Positions 7,317 through 16,541 of a DNA stretch of 64,000 nucleotides are shown here, one piece after another. Within the stretch, counting starts at the first letter, position 1. Each line of letters begins with the position of its first letter. Source of the stretch: Flavobacteriales bacterium (GTDB lineage: Bacteria > Bacteroidota > Bacteroidia > Flavobacteriales_F > PHOS-HE28). The DNA lies in assembly GCA_016699575.1 (NCBI GenBank), contig CP064979.1:62001-126000 (forward strand). The letters run 5' to 3'. Both the position numbers and the translations under genes were made by a program. Under the pieces are notes generated by a model. The model was not told where the DNA came from and did no database searches. It was given only the letters and a program-made list of their open reading frames with translations.

Positions 7317-8236
7317 CGCGATGCCCGGTACTTGGCCAGGTTGATCAGCAGCACGCCGCCGAGGATCACGACTAGTCCTGCCAGTTCCTGCATGCTCAGC
7401 ACTTCGTTGCCGAGATAAACACCGAGCAGCACGGCCACGACGGGATTCACATAGGCGTAAGTGCTCACCTGCGTGGCGGGCCGCACTTGCAGCAGCCACA
7501 CGTAAGCACTGAACCCGATGATGGAACCGAAGACGACCAGGTAGGCTTCGGCGATCCAAGCGTTCGTCGGCACCTCGGCGAAACTGAAGCCGGTCCACTC
7601 GCCGCGCGCCACGCTCACTGCGAGGAAACACGCAGCGCCCATCAGCATCTGCCACGCGCTGTTCACCATGTTGGGCATGGGCACCGGGTTGTACTTGCTG
7701 AACAACGAACCCGCCGGCCAAGCGATGATGCCCACACCGAGCACCACCAGCGCCGATGCCTGCGGTGAAAAGCCGCCCGCTACTTGCTCGCTCAGTCGTT
7801 CACTGAACAACAAGTACACGCCTACAATGCCCGCCAGCACGCCGAGCAAGGTCGCGGGACTGCGGAAGTTGACGCGCCATTGCGGCTTGTCGAGCAGCGT
7901 GAACGAGAGCGGCGCCACGGCGATGGTGATGGCCGCCACACTGCTGGGAACGGTCTGTTGCGCCCACACCACTGCGCCATTACCAACGAAGAGCAACAGG
8001 AACCCTACGAGCAGCACCTTCCACAGGTACTTGCCCGGCATCACGGGCACACGCTTCACGCCGCACCAGGCGAACATGAGCAGGCTAGCGAAGGCGAACC
8101 GCAGCCCACCGAGCATGAACGGCGGAAAGCCGGTGAGCGCTTCGCGGATGCCGTAGTACGTGCTGCCCCAGATGATGTAGATGGCCGCGAAAGCCAGATA
8201 GACTTTCAGACGCGACGGTTCCTGGGCGGTGGGCAT
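7313..8236 (-). CDS. EamA/DMT superfamily transporter
   Basis: This 307-residue protein has ten predicted membrane helices in two EamA repeats. The first starts LAFAAIYIIWGSTYYGIREA, a hallmark of the RhaT/YdcZ-like drug/metabolite exporters. The second repeat has the characteristic PVVAVLLGVYLGNEVLS helix pair near residue 265. Substrates of the family include amino acids, nucleotides and amphipathic metabolites; none can be assigned here. A 75-bp gap separates its start from the acetyltransferase end. Confidence 0.92.
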   Translation of the reverse strand: MPTAQEPSRLKVYLAFAAIYIIWGSTYYGIREALTGFPPFMLGGLRFAFASLLMFAWCGVKRVPVMPGKYLWKVLLVGFLLLFVGNGAVVWAQQTVPSSVAAITIAVAPLSFTLLDKPQWRVNFRSPATLLGVLAGIVGVYLLFSERLSEQVAGGFSPQASALVVLGVGIIAWPAGSLFSKYNPVPMPNMVNSAWQMLMGAACFLAVSVARGEWTGFSFAEVPTNAWIAEAYLVVFGSIIGFSAYVWLLQVRPATQVSTYAYVNPVVAVLLGVYLGNEVLSMQELAGLVVILGGVLLINLAKYRASR

Positions 8237-8311
8237 GGTTTGCGCGTGCAGAGGTACGCTGCCAGACCAACACCGTGATCGGCGCGACCGGCACCGTTGG
8301 ATCCTATTGAT

Positions 8312-8848
8312 CTAACGGTCGTTCCCTTCCCGAGGTGTTCGCGGTCCTGCCAACGTCAGTTGCATGAAGACGAGCGTAAGCCAACGACCGAACTTCCAAG
8401 CGACCTGCGGCATGCGCGCCGTTTCGATGAAGCCGAGGTCGTCGTGCAGCTTCAGGCTCATGGCGTTCTCCGCATCGATGCCACCGACGATGGTGCGGAG
8501 TTCCATGCGTTCCGCCTCGGCGATGAGCGCTTGCAGCAACGCGCGCCCAACGCCCTTGCCGCGGTGCCCGGCGTGCACATGCACCGAATGCTCGCCGGTG
8601 TACTTGTAGCCGGGCCGCGCGCGGAAGACGCCGATGCTCCCGAAGCCCGTGACCTGTCCTGCTTCCACCGCCACGATGACGGGCCAGCCACCGGCCTTCA
8701 GATCATTGAACCAACGCGCTCGCTCCTCCAAGCGTTGGGGCTGAAAGGCGTAGATGGCCGTGGTGTTCGCGATCACCTCGTTGGTGATGGCGAGGATGGC
8801 CGGCAGATCGGCTTCGGTGGCCGGACGGATGTGGGGTGCACTGCTCAT
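8312..8848 (-). CDS. GNAT N-acetyltransferase (phosphinothricin acetyltransferase-like)
   Basis: This 178-residue GNAT enzyme opens with IRPATEADLPAILAITNEVI and contains FGSIGVFRARPGYKYTGEHS. The acetyl-CoA-binding loop GHRGKGVGRALL is followed by GFIETARMPQVAWKFGRWLTLVFMQ. This pattern matches the phosphinothricin/methionine sulfoximine acetyltransferase branch, which acetylates amino acid-like amines. The start at 8848 overlaps the stop of the upstream PLP enzyme by 4 bases (ATGA), so they form an operon and may act on related small molecules. Confidence 0.9.
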   Translation of the reverse strand: MSSAPHIRPATEADLPAILAITNEVIANTTAIYAFQPQRLEERARWFNDLKAGGWPVIVAVEAGQVTGFGSIGVFRARPGYKYTGEHSVHVHAGHRGKGVGRALLQALIAEAERMELRTIVGGIDAENAMSLKLHDDLGFIETARMPQVAWKFGRWLTLVFMQLTLAGPRTPREGNDR

Positions 8849-10026
8849 CGGCGCGCGATCGCTTCTGCGAAACGCTCCACTTCTTCCTCCGTGTTGTAGT
8901 AGTGCAGCGAGGCGCGCATGATGCTCTCGATGCCGCGCTCCTTCAGGTCGAGCCAGGCCCAATCGAAGTTGGTGACGCTGGTATTGATGCCTTGTGCGCG
9001 CAGCTTCAGCAGCAAGGCCTGCAGGTCGGCGCCTTCGATGGTGAAGGTGTTGATGCCGCTGGGGCGCGTGCCTTGGTCGCGCACCTGCACGCCGGGCAAG
9101 GCGTTCAGGCGTTCGCGCAGCAGCGTGGAAAGCCCCAGGATACGCGCTTCGATGTTGTCGAGGCCCCAGCCGAGCGCATGGTCCACGGCGGCACCCATGC
9201 CGAGGCGGTCGGCGATGTTGAACTCCATCACCTCGAAGCGGCGCGCGCCGGGCTGCCACTCGAACGTATCGCGACCGGTCCACTTGGCGGAGTGGATGTC
9301 GATGACCATGGGGTCGAGGCGGTCGAGCACCGCGCGGCGCACCACCATGAAGCCGGTGCCACGCGGCCCGCGCAGGAATTTGCGTCCTGCACCGGTGAGC
9401 ATGTCGCAGCCGATGCGCGCAAAGTCCACCGGCATCTGGCCCACGGCCTGGCAGGCATCGAGGAGGTAGATGGCGTTGGAGGTCTTCACCGCAGCACCGA
9501 CTTCCGCCACCGGGTTCACCTTGCCGTTGCTGTTGGTGATCTGCGTGATGGCCACCAGCTTCACCCGTTCATCGAGCATGCGCTTCAGGGCGTCCACGTC
9601 GATGAGGCCGTCGGTATCGCTCGGCACCACTTCCAACGAAGCGCCCACTTGGTCGCAACGCCGACGGAGGCTCAGCCAGTTGCTGTTGTACTCGTTGTTG
9701 GCCGTGAGCACGCGATCACCTTTGCCAAGTGGCACACTGTGGAAGGCGCGATGCCAGCTCTGCGTAGCGCCATCGGTAAGGGCCACTTCATCAGCGTGGC
9801 AGTTGAGGAGCTTGCCGAAGGATGCGTACACCGCGTTCAGCGCATCGGCCTTGGCGGCAGCGGCCTCGTAGCTGCCCATGCGCGCTTCGAGTTGCGTGTG
9901 CTCCAGCACAGTGTCCAGCACAGGCTGGCTCATGAGCCCGCAACCTGCGTTATTGAAGTGGATGACGTTGTCGCAGCCTGGTGTGAGCGCACGGGCGCGG
10001 GAGACATCGAGGTCGGTGATGGTCAT
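8845..10026 (-). CDS. Class V aminotransferase-fold PLP enzyme
   Basis: This 393-residue protein has the fold type I signature of class V enzymes (cysteine desulfurase, isopenicillin N epimerase and EgtE-like lyases). IHFNNAGCGLMSQPV lies at the N-terminus, LTDGATQSWHRAF near residue 85 and the aspartate motif YLLDACQAVGQ near 190. The PLP lysine is probably in GAGRKFLRGPRGTGFM near 220. The substrate is unknown. An upstream extension of the frame is low-complexity, and the start at 10026 gives the usual N-terminus. It precedes the acetyltransferase in one operon. Confidence 0.88.
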   Translation of the reverse strand: MTITDLDVSRARALTPGCDNVIHFNNAGCGLMSQPVLDTVLEHTQLEARMGSYEAAAAKADALNAVYASFGKLLNCHADEVALTDGATQSWHRAFHSVPLGKGDRVLTANNEYNSNWLSLRRRCDQVGASLEVVPSDTDGLIDVDALKRMLDERVKLVAITQITNSNGKVNPVAEVGAAVKTSNAIYLLDACQAVGQMPVDFARIGCDMLTGAGRKFLRGPRGTGFMVVRRAVLDRLDPMVIDIHSAKWTGRDTFEWQPGARRFEVMEFNIADRLGMGAAVDHALGWGLDNIEARILGLSTLLRERLNALPGVQVRDQGTRPSGINTFTIEGADLQALLLKLRAQGINTSVTNFDWAWLDLKERGIESIMRASLHYYNTEEEVERFAEAIARR

Positions 10027-10158
10027 GGGCAAGCCCTGTGGGTGCGGGCGTGCAAACCTATCCCGACCCCAGCATCGGTCCCGTGCCGCTGAACGACCTG
10101 TCACAGCGGCACCGAGCAACGGTCCGCGCTGCATGCTGCGGTCTTCTTCCTTTGGCTT

Positions 10159-11880
10159 ATGCGCCAACTGGCTTGGCTTCTCCTCCTCCCGCTTCCCGCG
10201 CTGGCCCAAGTGCCCTTGACCGGTCGCGTGCTGGATGCCGGTACACGCGAGCCGCTGCCCTACGCGAGCATCGGCGTGCAAGGCTCAGTGCGCTTCACCC
10301 TGGCGAACGAGGAGGGCGCCTTCAACATGGTGGCCGACACGTTGCGCGACTCGTTGCGCGTGGCGCTCATCGGCTATCGGACGCGCGTGATCAGTGCGCG
10401 GGATTTTGCTCGCAACAGCATCGTTCTGCTGCAACCCACCGCCAAGGAATTGCCGTCGTTCACCGTGAAGGGCAGCGAGGCTCAGTACGAGCGCGTCGCC
10501 CGCGTATCCAAGGCGTTGCGCGAGCAAGGGAGCGGCACGGCACGCGCGTACTTTGAGCTGGAGACATACCTCGAAGGGCAACCGGTGGAGGTCATCGAGT
10601 GTTTCTACAACGCGGAGCTGGCCGGTGCCCGCGTGCGCGACCTGCACCTGAAGCACGGCCGTATCGGTGTGGCGCCCGTGCAAACGCGCGAGGGCGGCCA
10701 GCGCTACTTCGTGAGCCTCAACACCACCAAGGCCGTTACGCTCTTCGACCCCACCGCCGCCAACGACCATTACCCCGCCACGCCGTTCCAATGGACCACG
10801 GCCAAGGCCATCAAGAAGCGTTACCGCGCCGAACTGCGCAGCACCGACGACAGCGGCACCGACCTGCTGCGCCTAACGCCGCGCGACACTTCGGGCAATG
10901 CCTTCACCGTGGACCTGTGGCTGCGCCGCAAAGACGACCGTGTGCTGGCGTACGAGCTGCGCTGCACCGCTTGCGCACCCGTGCCCTTCGAGCCCTACAA
11001 AGCGATGGACCGCATCCATAGCACCGACCTGCGCATCAAGCATGTGTGGCGTTCCGATGCCAACACGCTCCAGCACACCGAGCTCTCTTACGCCATGGAC
11101 TACGAAGGCATGGGCCGTCGCGAGCATGTGCGCACCAACGCCGTGCTGCACCTATTCGACCCCGGCGGTGCATTCATGCTGCCGCTGTTCGAATACGACC
11201 AGGAGCAGCCGGACTACCGCAAGATCCTGTTGCAGCCTTACGACACCGTCTTCTGGCAACAAGCGCCCGCACTGGTGAGCACAGCACAGCAGCAACGCGA
11301 CCGCGCCTTCCTGCGCACCCACGGCACCTTCAACGGGTTCCGCAAGGCGGACGGCACAAGCAAAACGACCTTCTTCGAGAGCAACTGCGCGTGGTGGAGC
11401 GCGGAGAAACGCATCAGCCTGAAGAGCCTGCCGCCGCCGCCCGACGACGGTATGCGCCCCGCCAACTACCAGCAACGCGGTGCAACGGTGCCCGCCACCC
11501 AAGTGAACCTGGAAGCGCAGCTCTACCTCGACATGGACACCACGGGTGGCACCCTGCGCGTGTTCAGCGCCACGCTGCTCGATGGCTTCCGCTCGTACTA
11601 CCACCTGCCCGAGGAGCGCCACACCGATTGTTTCATCAACATCTTCTTCGACCTGTGCGAGATGGAGCGGCGGGCCATGCTGGCTGAACTCCAACAACCG
11701 TCCATGACCGTGGAACACGCGCGCAGCATCCATTCGAGATGGACCAGCGACATGCGCGACATGACGCGGCGCTACATGAAGGAAACCGCGCTGGGAAGCG
11801 ACTATCACGCGCTGTTGGAATGGAACGACAAGGTGAAGGAGGCACTGGGGATAGACAACGTGGCGCTGTTCGGGTTGTAG
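10159..11880 (+). CDS. Secreted protein with carboxypeptidase-regulatory-like domain
   Basis: This 573-residue protein begins with a signal peptide (MRQLAWLLLLPLPALA, cleavage before QVPL). A CarboxypepD_reg-like domain at about residues 20-95 follows (LTGRVLDAGTREPLPYASIGV through SFTVKG). In Bacteroidota this domain precedes outer-membrane receptors or periplasmic proteins. The remaining 470 residues match no family I recognise; they contain aromatic-rich strands but no plug or TonB box, so it is not a SusC protein. It stands alone between a divergent PLP gene and the E1 gene. Confidence 0.75.
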   Translation: MRQLAWLLLLPLPALAQVPLTGRVLDAGTREPLPYASIGVQGSVRFTLANEEGAFNMVADTLRDSLRVALIGYRTRVISARDFARNSIVLLQPTAKELPSFTVKGSEAQYERVARVSKALREQGSGTARAYFELETYLEGQPVEVIECFYNAELAGARVRDLHLKHGRIGVAPVQTREGGQRYFVSLNTTKAVTLFDPTAANDHYPATPFQWTTAKAIKKRYRAELRSTDDSGTDLLRLTPRDTSGNAFTVDLWLRRKDDRVLAYELRCTACAPVPFEPYKAMDRIHSTDLRIKHVWRSDANTLQHTELSYAMDYEGMGRREHVRTNAVLHLFDPGGAFMLPLFEYDQEQPDYRKILLQPYDTVFWQQAPALVSTAQQQRDRAFLRTHGTFNGFRKADGTSKTTFFESNCAWWSAEKRISLKSLPPPPDDGMRPANYQQRGATVPATQVNLEAQLYLDMDTTGGTLRVFSATLLDGFRSYYHLPEERHTDCFINIFFDLCEMERRAMLAELQQPSMTVEHARSIHSRWTSDMRDMTRRYMKETALGSDYHALLEWNDKVKEALGIDNVALFGL

Positions 11881-11905
11881 CGAGAAGCACGCAGCGTTCT
11901 TTTCT

Positions 11906-12030
11906 CACGCAGAGGCGCAGAGAACGCAGAGAAATGCTCTGTAGCGACGAGCGACATGCGTGCATCATCTTCATCATCCTCATCCGTGGATGGATCCGCG
12001 TTTTGGATTCTTCCTCTGCGCCTCTACGTG
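11906..12030. repeat. Short inverted-repeat element, GCAGAGGCGCAGAG family
   Basis: The 17-bp arm CACGCAGAGGCGCAGAG at 11906-11922 is matched in inverted orientation at 12014-12030 (16 of 17 bases). The arms enclose 91 bp with no gene. The element fills most of the gap between the 10159-11880 gene and the E1 gene. Similar GCAGAG-rich sequences are widespread in environmental bacterial genomes, from general knowledge. It has no coding capacity and could fold as a large hairpin. Confidence 0.7.
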
Positions 12031-12084
12031 GGGTCCTCTCCCCTGACCTGTCCCGCGTTCCATCGGGCGTTCGCGGTCAGCCTC

Positions 12085-12092
12085 TACTTTCG
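12085..12092 (+). promoter_or_regulatory. Candidate -7 promoter element of the E1 gene
   Basis: TACTTTCG lies 20 bases before the E1 start and matches the TA(C/T)TTT(C/G)G element seen upstream of many genes in this window. It resembles the -7 box (TAnnTTTG) of the Bacteroidota housekeeping sigma factor. No clear -33 TTG is visible at the usual spacing. Confidence 0.45.
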
Positions 12093-12111
12093 CCACGTAC
12101 CGAACACGCCC

Positions 12112-14553
12112 ATGTCCCGAACCAAAGCCGCACCCGAAGTGGAGATGACCTTCGACGAACTGAAGGAGGAGATCCTCCGCGACTATGAACTCTGTGCCAT
12201 CAGTCGCGAGGCCAGTTTGATCGGGCGGAAGGAAGTGCTGGGCGGCAAAGCCAAGTTCGGGATCTTCGGCGATGGCAAGGAACTGGCGCAGGTGTGCATG
12301 GCCAAGCAGTTCCGCAACGGCGATTGGCGCAGCGGGTACTACCGCGACATGACCTTCATGTTCGCCATCGGTGAGCTGACGGTGCAGCAGTGGTTCGCGC
12401 AGCTCTACGCCCACGCCGACGTGAACGCCGACCCAAGCAGCGCCGGCCGCAGCATGAACGGTCACTTCGCCACGCGCAGCCTCGACGACCGCGGAGAGTG
12501 GAAGGACCTGATGGCACAGCCGAACAGCAGCCCCGACATCTCCCCCACCGCCGGACAGATGCCGCGCCTGCTCGGGCTCGCGCAAGCCAGCAAGGTGTTC
12601 CGCAACAACCCCGCCCTGCACGGCTACACGCACTTCAGCGACAAGGGCAACGAGGTGGCCTTCGGTACCATCGGCGATGCCAGCACCAGCGAAGGCCACT
12701 TCTGGGAAACCATCAACGCCGCGTGCGTGCTGCAGGTGCCCATGGCCATGAGCGTGTGGGACGACGGCTGGGGCATCAGCGTGAGCAAGGCCTACCAGAC
12801 CACCAAGGGCAGCATCAGCCAGGCGCTGTCGGGCTTCGAGAAGGAAGAAGGCACCAACGGCCTGCGCATCTACAAGACCAAGGGCTGGGACTATGCGCAC
12901 CTGAACCGCACCTACGAAACGGCCATTGCGCAATGCCGCATGGAGCACGTGCCCTGCCTCATCCACGTGGAAGAAGTGACGCAGCCGCAAGGGCACAGCA
13001 CCAGCGGCAGCCACGAGCGCTACAAGACCGGCGTGAGCGATTGGCTCCGCGACAAGGACGGCAAGCCCACCGAACAGGTGCCCTTGCTCGACTGGTACAA
13101 GGTGTACGACTGCAACGTGAAGTTCCGCGAGTGGATCCTCAGCTTCCGCCCCGGTGGCAACAACATCGCCACGGCGGAGGAGCTGGATGCCATCGACAAC
13201 AAGGCGAAGACCGAGGCCCGCGCCGCGCAGAAAGCCGCATGGAAAGCGTTCCAGGATGAAGTGAAGGGCGAGCGATTGGAAGTGCTCGGCCTGCTGGAAG
13301 GCATCGGCGGCGAGTGCGAGGCCATTGCCGCTGAACTGCGGAACGAAGCCGCGCCCGGTCGCAAGGAAGTAATGAGCGCCGCACGACGTGCTGTCACCCT
13401 GAGCCAGTCGAAGGGTGATGTGCAACCCGGCGTGCTGGCCGACCAACTGCGCGCCTGGGTGGAACGCGAGACCGCCGTGAACCACGAGCGCTACGGAAGT
13501 CATCTGCACAGCCAGAGCGCCAAGAGCTGCCTGGAAGTGCCCGAGGTGCCGGTGGAATACGCCAGCGACGAGCAGGTGGACGGCCGCATCATCATCCGCG
13601 ACAACTTCAAGGCGCTCTTCGAAAAAGAGCCGCTGCTGCTCACGTTCGGAGAGGACACCGGTAAGATCGGCGACGTGAACCAGGGCATGGAAGGCATGCA
13701 GGCGCAGTTCGGTGAATTGCGCGTCAGCGACACCGGCATCCGCGAGGCCACCATCCTGGGCCAGGGCATGGGCATGGCGCTGCGCGGTCTGCGCCCCGTG
13801 GCGGAGATCCAATACCTCGATTACCTGCTCTACTGCCTGCAAGGCATGAGCGACGACCTGGCCACCGTGCAGTGGCGCACCAAGGGCGGCCAGAAGTGCC
13901 CGCTCATCATCCGCACGCGCGGCCACCGCTTGGAAGGCGTGTGGCACAGCGGCAGCCCCATGGGCATGATCATCAACAGCGTGCGCGGCGTGGTGGTGTG
14001 CGTGCCGCGCAACATGCAGCAGGCCGCGGGCATGTACAACACGCTCATCCAGAGCGACGACGCCGCCCTTGTCATCGAATGCCTCAACGGCTACCGCAGC
14101 AAGGAGCGCCTGCCCGCCAACCTCGGCCAATACACCGTGCCCATCGGCAGTGTGGACGTGGTGCGCGAAGGCACCGACCTAACGCTGGTGAGCTACGGCA
14201 GCACCTTCAACCTGTGCGCAAAGGCGTGCGACACCCTGGAGGCGCTCGGCATAAGTGTGGAACTGGTGGATGCGCGCACCCTCCTGCCCTTCGACCGCGC
14301 GCACCGCACCGTGCAGAGCGTGCAGAAGACCAACCGCCTGCTGGTGGTGGACGAGGACGTGCCCGGCGGCGCCAGTGCCTACCTGCTGCAACAGGTCCTG
14401 GAAGTGCAAGGCGGCTACCGCTACTTGGATGCCGCACCCGCCACCCTCAGCGCCAAGGCCCACCGCCCCGCGTACGGCAGCGATGGCGACTACTTCAGCA
14501 AGCCCAGCGTGGAGGATGTGGTGGAGAAGGTGCTGGGGATGGTGAGGGAGTGA
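12112..14553 (+). CDS. 2-oxoacid dehydrogenase E1, alpha and beta subunits fused
   Basis: This 813-residue protein fuses an E1 alpha-like half (about 1-400; the thiamine diphosphate motif lies in GTIGDASTSEGHFWETINAA) to an E1 beta-like half (about 490-813; LLTFGEDTGKIGDVNQGMEG, then GQGMGMALRGLRPVAEIQY). This is the usual Bacteroidota layout for branched-chain 2-oxoacid dehydrogenase E1, which decarboxylates the 2-oxoacid and passes the acyl group to E2 lipoate. No E2 or E3 gene is in the window. The ATG at 12112 is chosen because upstream codons lie in the inverted-repeat element. The last 69 bases recur at 16698-16765. Confidence 0.93.
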   Translation: MSRTKAAPEVEMTFDELKEEILRDYELCAISREASLIGRKEVLGGKAKFGIFGDGKELAQVCMAKQFRNGDWRSGYYRDMTFMFAIGELTVQQWFAQLYAHADVNADPSSAGRSMNGHFATRSLDDRGEWKDLMAQPNSSPDISPTAGQMPRLLGLAQASKVFRNNPALHGYTHFSDKGNEVAFGTIGDASTSEGHFWETINAACVLQVPMAMSVWDDGWGISVSKAYQTTKGSISQALSGFEKEEGTNGLRIYKTKGWDYAHLNRTYETAIAQCRMEHVPCLIHVEEVTQPQGHSTSGSHERYKTGVSDWLRDKDGKPTEQVPLLDWYKVYDCNVKFREWILSFRPGGNNIATAEELDAIDNKAKTEARAAQKAAWKAFQDEVKGERLEVLGLLEGIGGECEAIAAELRNEAAPGRKEVMSAARRAVTLSQSKGDVQPGVLADQLRAWVERETAVNHERYGSHLHSQSAKSCLEVPEVPVEYASDEQVDGRIIIRDNFKALFEKEPLLLTFGEDTGKIGDVNQGMEGMQAQFGELRVSDTGIREATILGQGMGMALRGLRPVAEIQYLDYLLYCLQGMSDDLATVQWRTKGGQKCPLIIRTRGHRLEGVWHSGSPMGMIINSVRGVVVCVPRNMQQAAGMYNTLIQSDDAALVIECLNGYRSKERLPANLGQYTVPIGSVDVVREGTDLTLVSYGSTFNLCAKACDTLEALGISVELVDARTLLPFDRAHRTVQSVQKTNRLLVVDEDVPGGASAYLLQQVLEVQGGYRYLDAAPATLSAKAHRPAYGSDGDYFSKPSVEDVVEKVLGMVRE
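14485..14553 (+). repeat. Direct repeat copy A: 3' end of the E1 gene
   Basis: The last 69 bases of the E1 gene, from the GDYFSKPS codons through the stop, recur in the same orientation at 16698-16765. There is about 90% identity and a single-base deletion in the distal copy. Copy A is the functional gene end. Confidence 0.85.
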
Positions 14554-14557
14554 GGGA

Positions 14558-15253
14558 ATGAGCTACCGATCCATGAAGAAGGAGGACTACTTCAAGCAGA
14601 GCCGAGCCGAAGGGCTCCCAAAGCGATGCCCAATCCTTGAATACTGTGCGCGTCGAATGTTCACTATGTACTTCTACGGCGACTACAGACAGGACGATGT
14701 CGTACAAGCGTTGAAGGGCTACCTACCGAAGGACTTTGCAGAGAAAGCAATCGGCTACTTTGGTGAAGCACCGGTTTGGCAGGCAGCGCGCGACAGGAAA
14801 TCTGGGTACTTCCATGGAATGTGTCCTGAAGTGAATCTATTCGACCATGAGCATCAGCTCGGTGGTATGGAGGGGACCGCAAGCTGCGGAGGAAGCTGGA
14901 ACTACGAGAACGGAAAACGAGAGCAAAGGCTTGAGCACAAACACTTTTCTGAGTGCTCGGAGTTCAGTAAGCACGCGTACGACACGTTGCCAACTAGGCT
15001 GGGCAGGTCGGCCGAGTCGCCATTGAAACCGAAACGGGTTAGCATATCGAAGAAGCTTCGTTTTGAAATCCTCCAAAGAGACAAGTTCACTTGCCAGTAC
15101 TGCAACAGGTCAAAAGACGATGGCGTCAAGCTGCAAGTTGACCATCACATTCCAGTGGCAGAAGGCGGAACCGATGACATCTCGAACCTACGTGCCGCGT
15201 GTGAGGACTGCAACCAGGGCAAGAGCAACAAGATAATCACACCGCTCCTATGA
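14558..15253 (+). CDS. HNH endonuclease family protein
   Basis: This 231-residue protein has a C-terminal HNH domain (about 168-222): RFEILQRDKFTCQYC with the first CxxC, the catalytic region LQVDHHIPVAEGGTDDISN, and a closing CEDCNQGK with the second CxxC. The zinc-binding cysteines and the DHH motif are intact. The N-terminal 160 residues are Cys- and His-containing and match no family I recognise; they may give target specificity. It starts 4 bases after the E1 stop and has lower GC than its neighbour, so it is probably acquired. HNH nucleases of this type serve in homing, restriction or phage functions. Confidence 0.82.
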   Translation: MSYRSMKKEDYFKQSRAEGLPKRCPILEYCARRMFTMYFYGDYRQDDVVQALKGYLPKDFAEKAIGYFGEAPVWQAARDRKSGYFHGMCPEVNLFDHEHQLGGMEGTASCGGSWNYENGKREQRLEHKHFSECSEFSKHAYDTLPTRLGRSAESPLKPKRVSISKKLRFEILQRDKFTCQYCNRSKDDGVKLQVDHHIPVAEGGTDDISNLRAACEDCNQGKSNKIITPLL

Positions 15254-15396
15254 GTATCAGATCGGGTGTGCGCTGAATCCTTGGCTATAGTCCAGTGATG
15301 CTCACGCTCCTTTCCGGTGCAATGAAACGCTGGACTTCCCTCACTTCACGTGGTCTATCACCCACGGCGAGTCTCTGTTCCAAGGACCGCTAGCGT

Positions 15397-15987
15397 TCAC
15401 CTATAACGCCACCACTTCCAAGGAAGAACGTACTCGAAGTCACCTCGGTTCGCCTTTCGTTCTATCGCCTTGTACTCCTGAAGCATGCAGTAGATGGTCG
15501 CGTGCATCTCGTCAAGGTGCGCTTCCACGAGATCCTCCTCCGTTGTGTCGGCCAACTCATTGCTTCGATCAAGCAGCGCTGGATTCAATACACAGTACGA
15601 CACACCTGGTATCGTTGCTGGCAAATCGAAGGTCCAGCAGCAGTGAATGACATCATAGTCCAGCCACATTCCATGGTCTTGAAGAAATTCTAGGTGTCGC
15701 TTGAACGAGTTGAAGAATACTGTCTTGAAAGCCACTTCCTCATTCTTATGTTGAATACGCATGCACAAGTCAAGAATCCTTTTCAGACAGTCACCATCGA
15801 CACGCGTCTCCCCTTTCCCAAGCGCCCAGAGCACAACTTCGAAGTCGGACTTTGTACATATCTGCTGAAGGCTCTTCCATTTCTCCTTGTTCTCCGTGAC
15901 CACAGACCGATAGGTGTTCTGTAGAAAGGCAAGTGTTCCAAGCCCAGCACCTAATGCAGTGAACACGTCTTTCGTCTCCCAAGCCAT
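15397..15987 (-). CDS. Hypothetical protein of the cargo island
   Basis: This 196-residue protein is not recognised. The N-terminus has a short hydrophobic stretch (FTALGAGLGTLAFLQ), perhaps a membrane anchor. The rest is mixed alpha-helical with a Trp- and Cys-containing centre. Its base composition is distinctly AT-richer than the E1 gene, consistent with acquired DNA. It lies between the HNH gene (convergent) and another unknown gene on the same strand, separated by 179 bp. A membrane-anchored effector role is possible but unsupported. Confidence 0.55.
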   Translation of the reverse strand: MAWETKDVFTALGAGLGTLAFLQNTYRSVVTENKEKWKSLQQICTKSDFEVVLWALGKGETRVDGDCLKRILDLCMRIQHKNEEVAFKTVFFNSFKRHLEFLQDHGMWLDYDVIHCCWTFDLPATIPGVSYCVLNPALLDRSNELADTTEEDLVEAHLDEMHATIYCMLQEYKAIERKANRGDFEYVLPWKWWRYR

Positions 15988-16166
15988 GTCTACGCTGTTC
16001 TATCTGATTGGCCAAGCCAAGTTATTGGTGGTTCTCAGCAAGAGTCCCGAGATCAATAGTGCTCGTGGTCCTGAGCTAAACCGGAACAGGTCCTGGCAAC
16101 GAAGATTGAGGAAGTGAGATGCTAGAGAATGCTGACCTAAGCCGTTGTGCGACTAACAACGCCATC

Positions 16167-16541
16167 TCAGCGACTACCCTCTCGGTCTAGTAGAGCCAGG
16201 GCATCCACAAACGACGTCCTGAACACTTTGACGAACTCTATCCTCTGATGTGAGTGTGCGTCCAAGAGTTTTTCATACTTGCTAGCCAGCCTCCTGTAGC
16301 CCTTCACAAAGAGCTCGTAGTGCCTATCAGATAAGAGGAGTGGTTTGACAGTACTTAGCTCAAGAATGCGCCTATATGCACCTTCAAAGCCACCTTTGAC
16401 AATTAGACTTCGTATTTCATCGAGTTCGGTCCTTCGCTGTCGATAACCCATTGAGTCGATTGTCAAGACCATGTCCTCGGCGAATCTCTTGACTTTGCCC
16501 TTTTGAAGTTCCGTCATAGGTGTTTCGGCAGCCTGCTTCAT
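16167..16541 (-). CDS. Hypothetical small helical protein of the cargo island
   Basis: This 124-residue charged protein is predicted to be almost wholly alpha-helical (KVKRFAEDMVLTIDSMGYRQ, then helices rich in Arg, Lys and Glu). No signal peptide or membrane segment is seen and I recognise no family. It is AT-richer than the surrounding chromosome and lies 156 bp before the distal copy of the E1 gene end. Its strand and composition match the other minus-strand gene of the island. Confidence 0.5.
   Translation of the reverse strand: MKQAAETPMTELQKGKVKRFAEDMVLTIDSMGYRQRRTELDEIRSLIVKGGFEGAYRRILELSTVKPLLLSDRHYELFVKGYRRLASKYEKLLDAHSHQRIEFVKVFRTSFVDALALLDREGSR

Noticed and set aside
8836..10092. 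418-codon open frame antisense to the PLP enzyme
   Set aside because: It has no motif; the minus strand encodes a clear class V PLP enzyme.
11980..14130. 716-codon open frame antisense to the fused E1
   Set aside because: The sense strand has all E1 motifs; the antisense frame is low-complexity, rich in Val, His and Ala.
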